Origin: Pocillopora verrucosa
Taxonomy: Eukaryota; Cnidaria; Anthozoa; Scleractinia; Pocilloporidae
Assembly (NCBI RefSeq): GCF_036669915.1
Contig: NC_089316.1
Coordinates: 3,439,243 to 3,503,242 of the forward strand
DNA length: 64,000 nt
Direction: 5' to 3'
The notes beneath the pieces are model-generated. The model searched no databases. It saw only the letters and a list, made by a program, of their open reading frames with translations, and was not told where the DNA came from. The position numbers and the translations under genes were made by a program. This document shows, piece after piece, positions 47,304 to 58,191 of the stretch; position 1 is the first letter of the stretch; each line of letters begins with the position of its first letter.

Positions 47304-50300
47304 TTAGAGCATGCAGGAAACCGAAAATAACAAGATAACTCTTTTCACTGACTTACCACAACTATAGACCAAACTTGCTCCAGTGATTGAAGGAGGAGTG
47401 TCAGTGATTTGGTCTTCTCTTATTCTGCCGATGAGACATCTATGCTTTGCTAAATTCTCCTGACTTTTATCTGCTCGGTACACAAAGTCGACATCAAACC
47501 CGCTGGTCAAACCACTCGGAACACAGATCCACTTTTCATGGTTACTAGCGCCGGAGGACGGAAGAACACACGGCACATCGAGATTGTTTTCCATAAACTT
47601 TTGCGGGATATGAACAGATTGGAAATGGCAATGTCCCGTTATGGGAATAATATGAACGTCCGTTCGTTCCTCAGCTCTGTCAACGATCCCTGGACAACGG
47701 ATCTGAAGGCAGACGACAAATTCATTGTCTCTAATAGAATCAACTGCCATTGTAGCATAATCGCCGACTTTTGAATCTGTCGTACCCTGCCTGTTTCCTC
47801 GGAAACTGGAAGCAAGAAAGGTTGCCTTTGCATTATGTACAAGGACCTTGATAAAGCAAACATCCTGTTTGTTTATGTCGCTGGGGCTAGGCGGATACCA
47901 GTTGAGTGGGTTATTGCTGTCATCTATACGTGGCGAGGACAAGATAAATGTTGCGTCAGCGCCTTGGGGGGGTTGAAAACGAAAATATTTATTGTCTCTA
48001 TCTTGCCTGTAGCACCTTGCGTTGGACTTAGAAAAAGGATAAACAGGACCACTGCTTCTCACACTGGTATAAAGTTTGAACGACTCAACTTTTTGAGCTC
48101 TTCCAAGGTTGCTCGAAACAACTCTAACATTTGTCCCATATGGAAAAGAATCAATGCCTCCTTGGTCTGGCGTTAGAAATCTTGAACTATCACTTTCTGC
48201 TTGCAGGTAGCACGTCCTTCCTGGCCAAGTTGGAACACAAGCGATGCCATTGGAGTTCGATGTTTCCTCTCGATAGCCCTCTAATAGATTATCATTGGAG
48301 GAAGATCCACATATAACCCTTGCAGTTGACCTTGGAGGAGCCGATACGCCCACAAAACAGAAATCACTGGGCGTGTCAAAATTCAGATCACTTTCACTTA
48401 TAGCCTGGGTGATCTCAGTAACTAAGAACCTCCGGGCAGAGCTTCTTTTCCGTCGGATACTACCCTTTTCGTCGCTCCATATATTTCCGGCCAGTATCCA
48501 TCGTCCAGTCTTTTTGTTTAACCACCAAAGTTTAACAGTCGTGTTTCCATTATCATCTACACTAATGTTTAGCTGTTTGGGATCCAAAAACACTTTCATA
48601 GGTTTAGAAGGGGTTAACCTATTTCCAATGGTATCTTCAAAGTTCACCTTCATCATTCCAAAGCTCGAGAGAATCTGTTCCTCTCCATCTTCATCAACGG
48701 CAGAAAAGTCGCCAGGAGCTGACAAGATATCAGATGCGTTTCGAGGATCGACTAAGTTCAGTCGCATATTAGCTTGGCCAGAGTAACTGGTTCCGTCTTC
48801 TTTCAAAAGGGAACCTCCAGGAACCTCAAGATCTGCAAAAGCAGAATCATCTGTCTCGCCACCCAAAGGGACATTGAGATCCTGAGATGCATCGAAAATT
48901 ACTGGCCGTTGTTTTGTGGCTAGGACAATCTTCGTAATCACACTGTGGCCCTCTTGAAGATGAAAAACTTTCGTAAGATCTTTAAATTCCTTTAAAAAGG
49001 TGTCTTTGAAAGTAACAGCTAATCGTTTTCTTCCATCTCTAACATCAAAAGAAAAACTGCCACTTCTAAAGTCTGCGTTCGCTTTCACTTCTCCATCGTA
49101 TTCAATTTGGGCAAATTTAACTGGCCTCTCGTCTTTTCCGCCCACGACCACGCCTCTTATTGTTATAACGGCCTTATTACAAACTCCACAGCCACAATAT
49201 TTTGTCTTGGAGAGCTTAAATTCAGCGACATTTCCACAAGCTATATTCAATTCTTCCACCTTTGAGACCCCACAACAAAATGTTTTGTCTTTGCAAGCGT
49301 TTGAGTTGTCTGAATCGTTTTGAAGGCAGGGTACAGATGGACATTCACCTACATCAACCACATTATTTGTTGTGCCTTTCTGTACACAATTTGGTGGAAG
49401 TTTCAAATGCTTTGTTCGAGGAGTTGGGTCACAGAACGCCTCCTCTGTATCTGCCAGATCAAAATCAGTAAATGAACTAAAATTAATAAATAAATGCTTT
49501 GTCTTGTGAAAGTAATAATGGTTTCCTGACCGATTAATTGAATTCATCAAAACATATCCTTGTATTAAATATTTCATGATGATTCCTAACCAATTAGCAA
49601 TTTGCACATCGGGTACTGGAAAGTCTCGAGATACATTGTTTGTCTATCTTTTTGTTGGAAATTCATAAGAATTTCAGATTTATCCCAGCGACTTGCTAAG
49701 TTTCTTTTAAAAATACCTCCACAGCGAAATCAACATTACTAATTCAATTTCCTTTTTTTAACTGGAGATCTGAGCTATTAAGGAAAATAATATTAAAAAA
49801 GGAGAAATAAACTGATTTAAAGATTTAGCCCAGCCTAATGCACACGAATAGCTCATTCACCGAATGAGTTACTATATGAATATCGATTCGCGCCGAAATG
49901 TAAATCAATTTTGGCAAAATTTCCCTTTTCCCATGAACACAACCTTCAAAAACGTTCCTTTACGAAGCTTGAACATTTTTAAACATTAAATTGGCCAACC
50001 GTTTACCAATATAAGTTTTCGACCAATTTTTTTTTCTCACCAACGTCAAGACAAGATGCCTACCTATTATTTTCAAGACTGCTCCGTCGGAGAATTCGGA
50101 CCCAAAGTCGTTTACTACTCGACAGCGGTAGCTTCCATTAAGCCTACGCTCAGCAGTGATTTTAAGAGTGTTGTTGAAACTGTAAAGTTCCTTATCGATT
50201 ATGTTATTCTCCTTGAACCTGGAAGTAAAGAAAGAAGTCATTAATTTAAAATGTAGCGTGCGCATATCTTTCAGTATAAACTTGAACTCTCAAACCGCTT

Positions 50301-52979
50301 GTCGCTTTAAACTCAATCAGTGATCTCGCCTTTGTGCAAAACCCATTTTGTGACAGGTTAAAGTGTGGAGTACCCTACCACCAAATTTGAGGAAAACTCA
50401 CAGCCCAGTTTCAGAAACTATTTATTTTAAGAATCGCGTAAGTCACCACGAACTTGCAATAAAGATGGTCTTTGTTAATTCCTATCTACTTTGATTTTGT
50501 TTGTATAATTGTATTTAATATGACAATTATTTTTATCTAGTTCATTTACATAAATTGCAATTAAATCAATCATAAATGAATTGGTCGCGTGTGTATTAAC
50601 ATGACGTATACATAAAAAATAGAATGAATATGTGATTCCGGCCTAATTGGAAATGATTCAAGCTTTTCTCATTTTAACAGTTAAGCAACGACACAAACTA
50701 AATTGAGTCGTATGTTACCATTCAATTTCCGGCGGAGGGTTTCCTCGACCATTGCAACAAAATGTGGCATTCTGACCAGGCAGCCGAATTTTGCTTTCGG
50801 GATGGACAGTCACAAATGGCGGAACTGCAAGATTTACGAAACGAGACAATATGAGGTTATTGCTATAGGAATCCTTTGCTCTTTGGATGTAACGAATGTT
50901 ACTACCTATTTAAAAATAAGGTAGTTTTCGGAGGCCTAACTGTTCAATAAAAACAAGTTTTTTTTGGAAAGAAGTCATTCAACTCTAGGGTCCAGTTCGA
51001 AGCTTAATTTGTGGGTATGACAGTAAGTTAGTCAGCCAGTCTCTAAGTCAGTCTGTCAGTTAGTCACTCAGTCTGTCAGTCAGTCAGTCTTTACGTCAGC
51101 CAGTCAGTCAGAAAATCGGCCAGTCAGTTAGCCAGTCAGTAAGTGAGTCAGTGAGTCATTCCGTTAGTCAGTCAGTCAGTCAGCCGATTGGTCAGTCAGT
51201 TAATCAGTCAGTCAGTCAATCAGCAAGTCAGCCAGTCAGTCAATAAGTCAGTCAGTCAATTACCAAGTCTGTGAAGTACCTGCAATTTCCATCTTTGCGA
51301 TAATGGTGGCCTTCTCTCGGGTCAGAGTATTAGCTTTTTGCGTCACAGGAACAAAACCATCTTTTGTCACAAGCAACTCTTGCTCATCCGCACAGACACC
51401 AAGTGCTGTGAAGTGTCCACTTATGTTCGTCTTTGCAAGAACGTTGTAAGGTGTTTCTATCAATGATATGTTTGCTTCCGATAGTGGTGTGTCATCTACT
51501 GTCAAAACTCGTCCAGTGAGCACGTGATGATCACATGTACATGCATCGCACGCGGCATTCAGTGTTCCAGTGGTACAATTTCGCGAACAATCTAAAGAAA
51601 ATGATGACAGAAAAAGTTATCATGGGTGTGAACAGGCAACAGAAAGATTACTCGGCTGTAAAGTAGAGGAAAATATGTAATTAGCTCTCTAAGTTAAAAA
51701 GGAGATGTAATCCTAGGAGCTGCACTTAGTAGACTTGAGTTATAGAAGGAATTCATAGTAAAATCGCCTGATTTATTATAAATACTATTATTGCTTGTGT
51801 TCTCAGAGTTTTCATGCATTTCGATGTATAACGTCTTGCACCTTACAGAGGTGCGTTATTTTAAGCTAGCAATCACGTCTTTTTGGTGTATCATTAGTTT
51901 ATGAGCTTCTTTTATAGCGTTCTAAGTGGAGATCTAAATTGGCATCGTCAATAAAGCTGCAGGAAAGTAAATGACAGTTAAAGAAAACAAAAATGAAGAT
52001 GGGACCACCGAGTTGCTGTGTCCAAATCCTTCCAGAATAACCTGTGTTTGCGCTATATCACATCAGCTGTTACATTATCAATGTACACTATGGCCCTCTT
52101 TTTGAATGTTTCATGAGTAAAAAGGAGTTTATACGGGGTAAGAAATATGGAGGGACTCGATGACGATCTCATGAAATAACTACTTGTTCTTGCGAATCGT
52201 TAACACTTTAAATCACCTGGACAGCTCCAGTCTGCACATGGTTTGATCTGATCAGGTTTTCCAGCACATGTAATCGGGGCAAAGACCGCTCTATCATTAA
52301 TGGCCACACACTTTCTCTTTCGATATCGTGAGCCACTGCCACATGTTTTCGTGCAGTCACTCCAAGAACTCCAACGAGACCATTTCGATTCTATAAGTCC
52401 AGTTAAATATAGCGATGAGTACTCCTAAATTAAAGTAATTGTTCCTAATGATCTTCCTCAATTTAATTGAGGCTTTGTGCTCGCTTTGGGCGGTTGACGC
52501 AACTTGTCATGGGGCTGAGATGGAGATAGAGGAACTGTTTAGAGCCTGGTGCTGAAACCTCATCTTTCAAATTTTTTAACTGGCGACGCATGGTTAAAAC
52601 TTAGCTTGAAGGATAAAACTGGATTCAATACATATAACTAAAAAAATTAATGTGCAGGTTTTATATAGAGAAACTGAACGCCTAACTGAAATGGTCCTAA
52701 AGTATCAAGGGTTAGGATATCAAAAGCTGTGTTATTTGAAAGGGTAAAAGAAAAATATTAATTTTATAAGTAAGAGGAGAGCTCAATGTACCATAAATGC
52801 TCAAATCAGCGCCGTGGATGCCTATCTGAAATCTAAGTTGAGAGTTTATAACACAACTACTGCCGACAAGGTATCTTTATGGTTTGGTATTACTGTTGTC
52901 TTAAGAGTTAAATAATTCACATTTTATAGTTTCTATTCTAATCTCTAATTGCTCTTGATAACGGGTCATTTTTTTAATG

Positions 52980-53014
<35 letters not shown>

Positions 53015-55006
53015 TTCGGTGGGAGAGTGTAGCAGGTAATTTAGTGTTAACAACTAGGTTGAAAACGTAAATTGGCTACCGTAAGGAGTAAAAAAGCTGA
53101 CGTTTCGAGCGTTAGCCCTTCGTCAGAGCAATTGGAGGAATTGTGGGATGTGTGTGGGTTTATATACAGAAAGTGGAGCTACGCCATTAGCAGGAGTATT
53201 GTGACGAGAAAACAAGAATAAATTAGTTGAATGAAAGGCGCTCGTTGATACCGTGGGGATTAAAAGTGCCGATTTGGAAGATAAATTTTTGCTCTAGTAT
53301 TTTGCGGCTTTCCGAACTACCTAGATGTAAGGTACTTTTACAACTCACCTGTGTTGGGGACAAGATCTGCGATGGCTCTCAGGGCTGCTATACTACTGGC
53401 TGGTGAGATACTGCTCCTCGTAGACTCCAGGTTGGTTGGTGACGTTGTTTGCTCCCGCTGAAAGTCAGCTGATGTGGCTGTTGGTGAGGGTTTCGTCACA
53501 ACTGATGATAGTGAAGGTACAGCCAGTGAGTAGAAAGGGTAGAAAACTCTTAATAAAAATGTTTAGCACGATTATGGCTTTTTCTATGTGTACGATCGCT
53601 ATCTTCGAAGGCCACGCCGGTCAAAAAATCAAAATCTCGCAAAATCAAAATCGACGAGATTCAAACTCAAAAACTCAACTAAAATATTTAACTTGAAACT
53701 GAACTCGAAATCCAGACTGAGTATGATATACGTAATCTCTCTCTTCATTAATTTGTTTTAAGTAGTCGCAGGGCCATTTCAGGAACTCTCAGCTGGTTTT
53801 GTGATCAAAGCTACAAAAACATCACGGAACTGACTTCAGTTATGTTTCGATCACGTGCGTTTCTTGGACGTTGATCACGTTTACCCCAATGCAATATTGT
53901 ATTTTTCATGATATGCAAATCTTTCACTTGCACTGGTAGACTGCTGCGATTTTATCTCGAGAAATTAAAATTTTGTCTTCCGAGTGACAATACATCTCAG
54001 TTGCAGTCTTATGTTCATTCGAACAGCAAAGAAACCGTCTGTGGGAAAACATCCATGACCATCAGTTCTCAATAATCCATAACTTCGAGAACTTGGCAAC
54101 ATCATCGAAATATAGAATTCCACCCTTCCCTCTTTCATTATGCGAAATCTCTTTGTTTCGCTCGTAAATTTCATCCAAAGTCACGTTTTTTAACTGATTG
54201 AAGCCGAAAGCCCATCAAGCCCGTCTGATTAATATTTTACAGCGAATTCTGTTGACGACGAAAGCTTTTAGCTATGTACACCTTGAGAAAAATTTGATAA
54301 GTTACACTTCTTGTAATTCCTCTTTTTGCCTCCGTACAAACTAGTTTTGATTTTTTATACATACCTGTCGAACTTGTGTGAGTTTTTGGGGAAGCAGTAA
54401 TTTCTAATTCACCAGTTAACGGCCCTGTGTACTTGGAACCTTGTGCAGCTACGCAAAAAAAACAGAGAGAAAGGACATGAAATATCAGCACGTTCAGGTC
54501 AGACACTGAATATGATGGTAAATAAGAACGACTGAGATAAGATTCGAAATTCTTCCTAAAATAATCAAAACACGTTCCGTCGGTTTATGGCCACATGGTT
54601 CTAGGAAATGTTTTCAAGGAAGTACTATATCAGACCTTGCAGTTTTATCAGGCGAAAACTGGACTGCAGATCGGTAGGAAATAAAGGAGTACAGAAGAAA
54701 GCAACCGATTCTCTAAGCACCTTTAAGATTATATCGTTAACAATAGCTCTTTAATCAAACTCAAATCACTGGCCTGTAGAAGTCTTACTTACGTTCGTTT
54801 TCGGCATCGCTCAGGTACTTTGGAACGTATATGGCGATCAGGGATACTGCGAGGATGACCACAATCACCACTGCAATTATAACAAGGATGAGTAAAAGTT
54901 TTCGTTTAGGTCTTGCGGTCTTTTCTGAAGGCTCCTCCGCGAAAAATTCATCATTCTTTGGAAGAATATCAACCAAAGGTACCATTTGTTTTTCTTCCGA
55001 CTCCAT
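47304..55006 (-). CDS. CILP-like membrane-anchored matrix protein B
   Basis: Eight coding exons: 55006-54793, 54448-54365, 53501-53349, 52390-52217 (TSP1), 51591-51280, 50824-50719 and 50218-50064 (Ig), 49450-47304; about 1114 residues. The TSP1, carboxypeptidase-like and Ig exons are 174, 312, 106 and 155 nt, exactly as in paralogue A. Residues 37-60 form a membrane segment after a basic ARPKRK cluster, so this too should be a type II membrane protein; the acidic N-terminus would be cytoplasmic. The Ser/Thr stalk (72-150) is about half as long as in A. An RRKR site (48444-48455) ends at residue 735, aligned with A and with human CILP, and would free the C-terminal third. The start is the ATG at 55006; an in-frame GTG upstream is not needed. 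A strong donor (TGTG|GTAAGT, 47357) just before the stop again hints at a further exon. Confidence 0.88.
51028..51268. repeat. (CAGT)n array in the matching intron of CILP-like B
   Basis: About 240 bp of imperfect cagt units that end only 12 bp from the carboxypeptidase-like exon. It lies in the same intron, between the same two exons, as the longer array of CILP-like A (33530-34955). Confidence 0.85.
52975..53330. repeat. Longest copy of the GACGTTTCGAGCG repeat family
   Basis: Starts taatgaagggggtaagtttc, runs through aagctgacgtttcgagcgtt and agcccttcgtcagagcaatt, and continues to gccgatttggaagataaatt and gcggctttccgaactaccta. This copy gives the fullest version of the family and ends next to exon 3 of CILP-like B. 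Confidence 0.6.
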
Positions 55007-56208
55007 CTCGAGAACTTTATTGAAGGACAGTTTGTTCAGTACTGCCACGCCAGTGAGTCACGTTCTTATTGTACTTTATTCAGAGTGATGAAAACAGGAC
55101 GTTACTGTGATCAACCAATAACCTTCATCCTAAATACAATGCTGAAGGTTACCTGTTGTAAGTAGGTCAAGCGGAGTGTTAAAAATAGCAGTTTGAATCA
55201 ATTATAATCAGTTTCAACGTGTATTTGTTTACACTGATAGGTCACATGTATGCAAATGATGTACACGTACAAACCCAGACGCTAACGTATTTGTCAAGCG
55301 TGTCAGCCAAACCGCCAGCTACCTCTGCTTGTGCGTAATAACAATCAATCACGGAAGTTGAAGCCACGGTGAACAGTGGCTATTTATATACTGATATTTA
55401 CAAAGCAGTAAATGTAATATTTATCCGAGCCAGCCAGAATAACAAATGGCCCAAAACATTTACGAATAATGGGAAATAGGAAAAGCGTAAACTGACTGAA
55501 GCAAAGAATTCAAAACGTCACAGAAGCTACTAATCTTCAAAACATTACCCACCTTTAAGGTCTGAAAAACTTAATTCAGCAAATTAAAAAAAGTTTGATT
55601 TAAGTTCAAATGCTTTGCTCAAAAGTTTTCGTATACGAAGGTCACAAAGCATTATACTTTTAATTTTTTCGTCCTAGAAAATGAGGACCTAAATTTCAAG
55701 TGACTTACTGTTTAATATCTCATATCAAAGTTCAGTTTTATTTTTGTTTTGTTTTGTTTTAGTTTTTTTTAGAACAGTCGCCTCGTTCATCGAACTATGT
55801 TCCCTTGGGTGGACCATAATCTCATTGAAAGGCATCTGAATCTCCTCCGGCTGATCGGAGGTGAATTAAACTAATCCCCCTCGAGCTAACCAATCTGAAT
55901 GCGCTAAAGTAATATTTACTTGTGAGGTATAAAATCATATATTGTTTGTAACATTTCTATGACATCGCTAGGATTCCCTACAAAAATCGTTCTCCAGCTC
56001 TATCCTTGACGATTCCTATGGCACAACTCAATTTATCTTTCAAGCGATCCAAAGAATAACTTTTGTAGGGCGTGCTGAAAATTTGTCAAACCAACTGGAA
56101 ACTACGTGCATTCTTACATAAAAGCTCTTCCGGATAGTCAATCTGCCCCAGTCTTTCTCAATTTCGACGCCATATTGAATATCTTCGCATGTTCTTTGCT
56201 TGTTCAAA
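55007..56208. promoter_or_regulatory. Upstream region shared by CILP-like B and FAM241B-like gene
   Basis: The 1.2 kb between divergent start codons should include both promoters. The half near CILP-like B contains ccaataaccttc and a direct tcacatgtatgcaaatgatg stretch with an octamer-like atgcaaat (about 55251-55258). No further gene or repeat was recognised. Confidence 0.4.
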
Positions 56209-56541
56209 ATGGTTACGATTATTAACGGTGAGATAGTACAGGACAATGATCCGAGGGCGCAAGAGTTTCGAAATCGTGGACGAAGACAACAAGAACAGCA
56301 ACACCAACGAACACAGGGATCACAGAACCAAAACTACCCTCCAGTCCAACGAGGGGGTTCTATTTTTGATCAACTTAACGATCGACTGATTTCCGCCGGT
56401 TTTCCTCGATGGAATTTGGGACAAAATGTCGTCGAACCGATTGTATCGGTGGCGTTGATTCTTGCTGTGGTTCTTTTTGGCTTCCAAGGTTTGTTATTGG
56501 TGGGCGTTCTCTGGCTCATCACGCAACAAAGTCGACGATGA
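56209..56541 (+). CDS. FAM241B: FAM241B-like small single-pass membrane protein
   Basis: One uninterrupted exon of 110 codons. The N-terminus MVTIINGEIVQDNDPR matches human FAM241B (C10orf35; MVRILANGEIVQDDDPR as I recall). A Gln/Arg-rich disordered stretch follows (residues 18-50), then IFDQLNDRLISAGFPRWNLG and VEPIVSV, and a hydrophobic segment (about 82-105) with the family's GLLLVG motif and a basic end. Human FAM241B, 121 residues, is reported at the endoplasmic reticulum and linked to lysosome homeostasis; its mechanism is unclear. The ATG at 56209 is preferred because it begins the conserved block, although the frame stays open three codons upstream. An ATTAAA at 56565-56570 may serve as poly(A) signal. 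It is divergent from CILP-like B and convergent with WAPL. Confidence 0.9.
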   Translation: MVTIINGEIVQDNDPRAQEFRNRGRRQQEQQHQRTQGSQNQNYPPVQRGGSIFDQLNDRLISAGFPRWNLGQNVVEPIVSVALILAVVLFGFQGLLLVGVLWLITQQSRR

Positions 56542-56826
56542 GCAGGGTGTGAACTTCGTAAAAAATTAAATCGTATGGCATTCACGGATTTTATTCAAAT
56601 TTGAAACAGCTTCTACGTGTCGTTGAAGTCACGGACTCACTGCTGGACAGAAAATCGCGATAAATTAGCATACATAGTGTTTATTATTATAGAAGGCACT
56701 TTTACAAAGGTAATTAGGTTAATTCTGGTGAATTATAGGAAGAATTTGATTAGTCAGCTGATCAAGAGCTGGCACAGATTTTTAATGAATGGGTTGGATG
56801 TTATGTTGGTGGGCCACTTTCTTACA

Positions 56827-57017
56827 TCTCCTTCACTCCCAAGATCTCATTTGTAATTCTCTTTACTTTATGCCTCAGAACTCTCATGATATTAGTTTGG
56901 AGAACTTGGTACTGGATCAACTAATAATCTCCTAACTGATATTTATTCACTTATCTGCTCGATATTGTAGGAGAAATGCTGTCTTGATCACTAACTGAAG
57001 TTAGGTTTAAGGGTTAA
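56827..57017. repeat. TTAA-type MITE
   Basis: Begins tctccttcactcccaagatc and ends aggtttaagggttaa. The interior has ggatcaactaataatctcct and gatattgtaggagaaatgct, the standard blocks. Confidence 0.65.
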
Positions 57018-57126
57018 GCATGCACCACACAAGATCTAAAATACTAGTTTAAATTTCAATTTACTGTAAAATGGTTGGAAATTTTGCTTTAGATGTGCAA
57101 TTTAGTCTCATCTAGGACAAGGTGGT

Positions 57127-57279
57127 GAATGATATCTGCAAATCAGGCCAAAGCTGACAAATCAGGGTGCATGAATGGAATAATATCTGCAAATTAGGCC
57201 AAAGCTGACCAATCAGGGTGCATGAATGGAATAATATCTGTAAATCAGGCCAAAGCTGACCAATCAGGGTGCATGAATG
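57127..57279. repeat. 51-bp tandem repeat, three copies
   Basis: Units start at 57127, 57178 and 57229, each with aatatctgcaaatcaggcca, aagctgaccaatcagggtgc and atgaatg. Copies differ by only one to three bases. Each unit contains a CCAATCA box. Confidence 0.9.
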
Positions 57280-57339
57280 GCACTCCTTCTATGTAGCATT
57301 TTTAAAACCTTTGCTTAATCTCCACTGTGTTTTCTGTAC

Positions 57340-57495
57340 ATCTCCTGTGGTGCTGATGAGAAGAATTTGTTTAACAATCAAGAGCTGCTTTAGTTAGTGA
57401 TCATTTCCTTTATTCCCATAGCCAAAATATTAATTCAGGGTGATACTATTAAGAGAAATTAGATGCTATTCACTCTCAGGCATCAGAGAGTTAAC
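57340..57495. repeat. TTAA-type MITE, second family, partial
   Basis: Keeps gtggtgctgatgagaagaat, aacaatcaagagctgcttta and aagagaaattagatgctatt and ends agagagttaac. Confidence 0.55.
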
Positions 57496-58191
57496 CGTGA
57501 CTGTTGTTAGCTTCCCATCTCTTTTACATGGTGGACCCTAGTTGGCCTGTTTTCCAAAGTTGTTCCAATTCTAGCCTGTTCCAGGAATGCAGTGACCGAA
57601 ACAAAAATGAAGAAACAAGTTAAGTTAAAGGGTACCAACACAAAGTTAGGCAAGGATTGGTCAGAGCCACAGATCCTGCCATTTTTTCTTCCTCCATAGC
57701 ATTAGCACTACCATTAGTGTTCTCTTGCAGAGACCCATAATATAGAAAATATTAAAAATAACACAAGATGGACTCTGAAAATATGGTTGGCTATACCACA
57801 CATGCTTGCCAAGGGACAGAGAAATGTTGAGACAATGCAAACTTTATTGAAATATATGGAAGAACTGGTATGGAATGCAAGCTGATCTACAGTGCACATG
57901 CTAATCTTATGAGAGCCTATCCACAGCCATCCTTTGCAATCAAGTGAGACATGCACAATTTACATCATCAACCCATGTGTCTCAAGTGAGCACAAAAAGG
58001 AACAAATTAACTTATTTATATACAGTGATCCAGATTGTAAATAATTTGTCTCATTAAGTGCTGTGCTGGATATGAATTTAATTTTCATCTGGTGATAATT
58101 ATGTAGAAATAAAAAATGTACATCACTTTACAAACAGTAGACTACTGTGGTAAATCATTACTGTTTCCCAAAACAACTTGGCTTGTTTGGT

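Larger units (their letters stand above)
56542..58191. other. Convergent intergenic region FAM241B-WAPL
   Basis: Contains 3' flanks of both genes, a TTAA-type MITE at 56827-57017, a 51-bp triple repeat (57127-57279) and a second-family MITE part at 57340-57495. A minus-strand AATAAA (TTTATT at 57843-57848) could end WAPL. No gene is recognised. Confidence 0.5.

Noticed and set aside
48295..48786. 163-codon plus-strand frame
   Set aside because: Antisense shadow of the last exon of CILP-like B.
49451..49607. N-terminal extension of the CILP-like B last-exon frame (starting MQIANWLGIIMKYL)
   Set aside because: This part lies in the intron; a pyrimidine-rich acceptor ending at 49451 gives the correct phase from the Ig exon, and the extension has no match in paralogue A.
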